Below are positions 59,951 to 64,000 of a stretch of DNA of 64,000 nt, in pieces. This stretch comes from Endocalyx cinctus. Taxonomy: Eukaryota > Ascomycota > Sordariomycetes > Amphisphaeriales > Apiosporaceae. Within the stretch, counting starts at the first letter, position 1; each line of letters begins with the position of its first letter. The notes beneath the pieces are model-generated. The model was not told where the DNA came from and ran no database searches. It was given only the letters and a program-made list of their open reading frames with translations. The DNA lies in contig BCKC01000005.1 of NCBI GenBank assembly GCA_001600455.1, positions 1,426,001 to 1,490,000 on the forward strand. The letters are read 5' to 3'. Position numbers and translations under genes: made by a program.

Positions 59951-61199
59951 CTACTTAGCCTCTCCCTCATTTTTTCCTTCTTCTTCTTCTTCTTTATTTC
60001 CTCCTTCACCGCTCCCGCGGACATCCCCCTCGAGGCAAACCTTGAAGACGGGGATATCGAAGCCGTCGAGCATCTCGAAGTACGCGTTCAGGTCGGCGGC
60101 GGTCTTGATGGCGCTCGTGCAGCTCTTCTCGTCGTCCGGGTCGATGCCGACAAAGCCGTAGACCGCGACCACGCGGTTCTTGGGGTACAGGAGGTTGATG
60201 TTCGCCACCATGCCCTCGATCAGGCGCGACCCGTCGTCGCGGAGGATGCGGTCGTCGAGCCGCTCGACGAAGCGCCCGCCCGCGTCGTACAGGTACACCT
60301 CTAGGTGAGGCGACTGCCGGACCGAGACGAGGTACCGCCGGCGCGGCATCTTCAGCTCCTCCGGGTGCGGCACGATCCGCCGGTTCGAACGGTCCTTCAG
60401 GGCGGCCGGGCGCAGCGCCCAGCTTAGTAGCCCTAGAGGTACGGTCTGGGGTTCGGTAGGGCGCGGCTGCGTTGGGAAGATGTTAGCTGTTGGATTGGAT
60501 TGGATTGGATTGGATTGGGTTTGGCTTGGTTTATTTTTTTTTTTTTACTAGAAGTTTATAAGGATTGGGTGGTTATCGTACCCTTTGGACTAAAGGTGGA
60601 AGGTCAATGATTGGAGCGGATGGGGTTCTGCTTCTGGATGAAGGTAAGTCTGTATCCATAGGTCTGAAGGCATCCTCTACGTCGTTCTTGGTGCTGTCGT
60701 TGTCTATCACTAAAGGGATAATCGTTAGTGAGAGATAGGATTATCGGCGCGCATCCAAATACACCAATATATATATATATATATATGGACACTAAGAAGC
60801 TGCTCCGTGCCCCTATTTTCGGTACGAATGTATTTGTAGATAGAAGGGAAAGGCACGGGAGATAGTTGAAGGAGACCACTCACTGGTAATATCCTCATCA
60901 CCGCTTCGCCTCTCATCCGCGTCGCCATGACCGGTACTGATCCTCCCTGCTTCTAAATTGACATGGGCAGATTCTTCCGTTTGAGTCCCGGCACCAATAG
61001 TTTTAAAACGTAGTTCTTCTCCTAATTCCTCGAGATGCGTTTGGCTCTCTACCTCGCACCCATGCTAGGAGATCGGGGTCTGAGACGAAGAAGCACCGGT
61101 TTCTTCTATGTTATCATCATCATTATCGTGGAGGTCCAGATATTCGAATTGAGGTAGAGGAGGAGGATCTCTCTCGGAGTCATTGGTTCCTGAATCCAT
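59951..61199 (-). CDS. unrecognised gene, about 303 aa, with an in-frame TAG or an unusual 48-bp intron
   Basis: I do not recognise the family. Exons in transcription order are 61199-60884, 60709-60582 and 60466-59951; the GTGAGT and GTACGA donors and CTTTAG and CGCAG acceptors join in frame. The first exon reads MDSGTNDSERDPPPLPQFEY and onward, but codon 45 (61067-61065) is TAG, while the frame stays open on both sides. Removing a 48-bp GT...AG segment (61096-61049, weak GTGCTT donor) deletes the stop and keeps the frame. Otherwise this is a nonsense allele, readthrough or a sequence error. The N-terminal half is acidic and disordered. The C-terminal 170 residues look like a folded domain (PRRRYLVSVRQSPHLEVYLY, then RLIEGMVANINLLYPKNRVV and VYGFVGIDPDDEKSC), ending in an acidic Glu run. 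The folded part is GC-rich. Confidence 0.6.
60491..60515. repeat. tandem pentanucleotide (TGGAT)5
   Basis: Five perfect TGGAT units continuing into TGGGTTTGG, located in the last intron of the unrecognised minus-strand gene. The plus strand has regularly spaced GG pairs that could form a two-layer G-quadruplex. Confidence 0.9.
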
Positions 61200-62205
61200 G
61201 GCAGAGCTTTAGGAATATAATTAGCACTTTCTCATAAGAAATGTACGGATTAATATTGAGTATTTATCCAAGAATAAAGACAGGTTGATGTTATCCTAAG
61301 AGGATGTTGGTCAAGACCTGGTACGAAGAATGTTGGGTATTGAGGCTCGTATTTTGTTATTATAAAATCAATGTTCCCATATTTTTCATGTATAATATGA
61401 AGTACTCAAGGTAGTATGCTAGAGCATACGTGCACCTACCTAGGAACTTACCTAGGTACTTGATACTGATGTCAACACTGATTACTTAGCTACTTGGTGT
61501 TTGGTGTATACTGACTCCTGAGTACTCTAGGTAGGTAGTAGCTACCACTACCAATGGGCATCAGTACCATTACCATGCTGATAAGAGTACCTAGGAATAT
61601 CACGTTCTAGCTATTCAGGATACCACTGGTTTGGCCAGTATATAACAGCATCGCCAACCTATGTTACCTCCTTATCGTATGTTCATTATTATTATTATTT
61701 TAGTTTTTCCGATTTGCTATATTATACTTACTTGTCCTGGTATTACAAAATGATGTCGTTTCCAAGTACGGAGTAGATGATATAGATTTAGTTACCTATG
61801 CAAAATATGCGAAACTCGATATTATAACAGCTCGTAAAATACATATTATTTTTATACCAAGGTAAGTTAGCTAGAAGGTACTGCTTACTGCTAGATATCT
61901 CCAATCTCCAATCTCTAATCTCCAATTTTCGGACGTGCGCATCGCATCTGCTACAGCTTTATCAAGTTCCCGAATAAAGCCGACTCCTCTTCTTAGCACG
62001 TCATATATAAAAGAGGTGATGGAATATCGTGAATGAACCATATTTCCGGTCGTAGGTCAACCTCTTCTATCGTGACTAAGCAAAAATTCATTGTTAGGTT
62101 AGATCCTCTAACTAGATTTTTAGCATGATGCTTTAAGAATTAGCGAGTTTTTTTTTCTTGTATGCGCTAAAAGAAGCTTCTACTTCTACAATTAACCTAC
62201 CCACT
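61200..62205. other. divergent promoter region rich in CCTAGGTA-type motifs
   Basis: Between the unrecognised gene and D-lactate dehydrogenase. It contains TACCTAGGTA at 61448-61457, several related half-sites nearby and TACGGAGTA at 61767-61775. No coding gene was recognised. Confidence 0.5.
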
Positions 62206-64000
62206 ATGTCGAGGCTCTTGTCAAGGGCCGCTCAAGCTGGTCTTAGGGACCTCAGAGCTCAACATTTCTCTCGAATTACCCCGCGGTCGGTCGCATTACC
62301 TCAGGGTATTCGGTACAATACGACCGAGAGGGAGAGGAATTTCAGAGGGCAGATGCTCGAGAGTGTCAGTTCGCGTATCGCACGAGAAAAAGCAGAGCGC
62401 GAAAAGTTCGCAGACGAAAGAGAAAAACTTGCCCCTTCGAGGAGATGGGCTATGACATTTGGTATGTAGATTATAATATATACTAGAATAGAAGCTTGCG
62501 ACGGTGCTATTGTCATACTGACATTGACATGACCTTAAACAGTCTTTTTGTCGACTACCTTCATCTCTTATTTTCTTGGCACGCAAGCTTCTCGAGACCC
62601 TGATCCGAATTCGACTGTTCCTCTCTATTCGACCACTAAACCGAAGCATAATACCGATAAGGCGAATCTGGAAGCCGCCTGGGCTGAATTTGCGAACGTT
62701 GTAGGAAAGGAAAATGTGAGCACGCTCCCCGACGATATCCTTACCCATTCGAACTCCGATTGGTCGAGCTATCGAAATGAGGAGGGCTATAAGCCCTTCA
62801 TGGTTGTCTACCCTAGCTCCACGAAGGAAGTTAGTGAGATCATGAAGATCTGCCACACGAGAAGAATTCCCGTTGTTGGTTACAGTGGTGGTACCAGTCT
62901 CGAGGGGCATTTCACGCCTACCAGGGGAGGTATCTGTGTGGACTTTGGAAGAATGAACCGCATTATCGAGCTGCACAAGGACGATTTGGATGTTGTTGTG
63001 CAGCCAGCAGTTGGTTGGGAGCTTCTGAACGAGCAGCTTGGCAAAGATAACCTCTTTTTCCCACCTGACCCGGGTCCGGGTGCTCAGATTGGAGGCATGA
63101 TTGGTACCGGATGCAGTGGGACAAATGCTTACCGATACGGTACAATGAGGGAATGGGTTCTTTCATTAACTGTCGTTCTGGCGGACGGAACCATAATAAA
63201 AACACGGCAGAGACCTCGAAAGAGCTCTGCAGGTTATGATTTAACCAAACTATTTATCGGAAGCGAGGGAACTCTAGGTTTAGTGACCGAAGCTACGCTG
63301 AAATTGACTACCAAGCCCGCCAGCACGAGCGTGGCGATCTGCAGCTTCGGGTCCATCAGGCAAGCGGCTGACTGTGTTGCTAAGGTTGTTGGGCAGGGCG
63401 TACCTGTCGCGGCAGTCGAGATTCTCGATGACGAGCAGATGAAATGTATCAATGCTGCCGGGCACACAGCGAAGACTTGGAAAGAAGCGCCAACACTATT
63501 CTTCAAGTTCTCTGGAACCGAACGTGGTGTTCAAGAACAGATCGGAATTGTGAAGGGCCTCGCTAAGCAGACGGGTAGTCAAAGTTTTGAGTTCGCTCGC
63601 TCAGAGCAAGAAAAGGAGGAGCTGTGGAGCGCTCGCAAGGAAGCCTTATGGAGCACCATGGCCGTGGCGAAGCCGGGCGATAAGGTATGGACCGGTGATG
63701 TCGCCGTCCCGATGAGCAGATTACCACTCATTATCGAGGAGACCAAAGACGATATCAAGAAGAGTGGGATGTATGGAACAATCGTTGGTCATGTTGGTGA
63801 TGGAAACTTCCACAGTAAGCCAAGCTGATCTCTCTGTTATGTTGAGTGAGTTACTAATCATTATCAGTCATTCTATTGTCCAATCAGGAGCAGAAGCATG
63901 CTGCTGAGGAGCTTGTCCACCGCATGGTGAAACGTGCGGTTGAGCTTGAAGGCACCGTAACTGTACGTATACATGATACGATTTTTTATATGAGATCTCA
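62206..64000 (+). CDS. D-lactate dehydrogenase (cytochrome), mitochondrial, 3' end beyond window
   Basis: An FAD enzyme oxidising D-lactate to pyruvate with electrons to cytochrome c. Exons are 62206-62461, 62543-63814 and 63868-63962, then a GTACGT donor opens an intron that runs off the window. The start MSRLLSRAAQAGLRDLRAQH is a basic, hydroxylated mitochondrial presequence. A coiled charged segment and one membrane helix follow (MTFGVFLSTTFISYFLGT, across intron 1), as in inner-membrane Dld1. The FAD-binding PCMH domain is clear: YKPFMVVYPSSTKEVSEIMK, VVGYSGGTSLEGHF, NLFFPPDPGP and GGMIGTGCSGTNAYRYGTM. Next come DLTKLFIGSEGTLGLVTEAT and the C-terminal domain through GDVAVPMSRLPLIIEETK and GHVGDGNFHSIILL. 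The last part of the domain is missing only because the window ends. Confidence 0.92.

Noticed and set aside
1..64000. tRNA, 5S rRNA, CRISPR or transposon features
   Set aside because: No convincing A/B-box pair with a cloverleaf, no 5S-like sequence, no spaced direct repeats and no transposase or reverse-transcriptase motifs were seen on reading both strands. Covariance-model and repeat-library searches were not possible.

Overview
The window is nuclear DNA of a filamentous ascomycete (Pezizomycotina). The evidence is short spliceosomal introns (48-166 bp, GTRNGT donors, CTAAC-like branch sites, YAG acceptors), AT-rich intergenic DNA full of homopolymer tracts, about 17 well-spaced genes on both strands, and typical filamentous-fungal families: a Zn2Cys6 regulator, a secreted tyrosinase, a cupredoxin, a D-amino-acid oxidase with a C-terminal SKL and an ABCC transporter. 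The gene set looks like a Sordariomycete, and Xylariales is my guess. No rRNA, tRNA, CRISPR array or intact transposon was recognised.

Layout. 1-10 kb: a small two-exon orphan gene (1.06-1.40 kb), a secreted blue-copper-like protein (4.0-4.9 kb) and a seven-helix PQ-loop-type membrane protein (7.9-9.1 kb). 10.9-21.3 kb: a tail-anchored conserved fungal protein, UTP11 (ribosome biogenesis), a peroxisomal D-amino-acid oxidase, two orphan secreted or membrane-anchored proteins and a six-exon tyrosinase. 21.3-30.9 kb: gene-poor, with one Zn2Cys6 regulator (25.3-27.4 kb) and possible gene relics. 30.9-37.2 kb: a DNAJC11-like J-domain protein, convergent with the CAF-1 subunit CAC2. 37.2-40.9 kb: no firm gene, but many TACCTAGGTA and TACGGAGTA motifs. 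40.9-54.4 kb: a large ABCC transporter, an 849-aa C-terminal membrane protein and an F-box protein. 57-64 kb: a SprT-like zinc metalloprotease, an unrecognised gene whose first exon carries an in-frame TAG unless a 48-bp intron is removed, and a mitochondrial D-lactate dehydrogenase cut by the window edge.

How the genes relate. I see no biosynthetic cluster or operon-like unit. Most are housekeeping genes (UTP11, CAC2, J-protein, D-LDH, SprT) mixed with accessory secreted or redox functions. The most unusual large-scale pattern is compositional: many genes contain a GC-rich block of about 0.5-1.3 kb beside a much lower-GC part of the same reading frame, as in the oxidase, tyrosinase, J-protein and ABC transporter. 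Other points of interest are the orphan gene at 1.06 kb, a T20A20 palindrome inside an intron, clustered CGCG promoter boxes upstream of two genes, and the TAG-interrupted gene at 60-61 kb. Exon boundaries were read by eye from splice signals and frame continuity.
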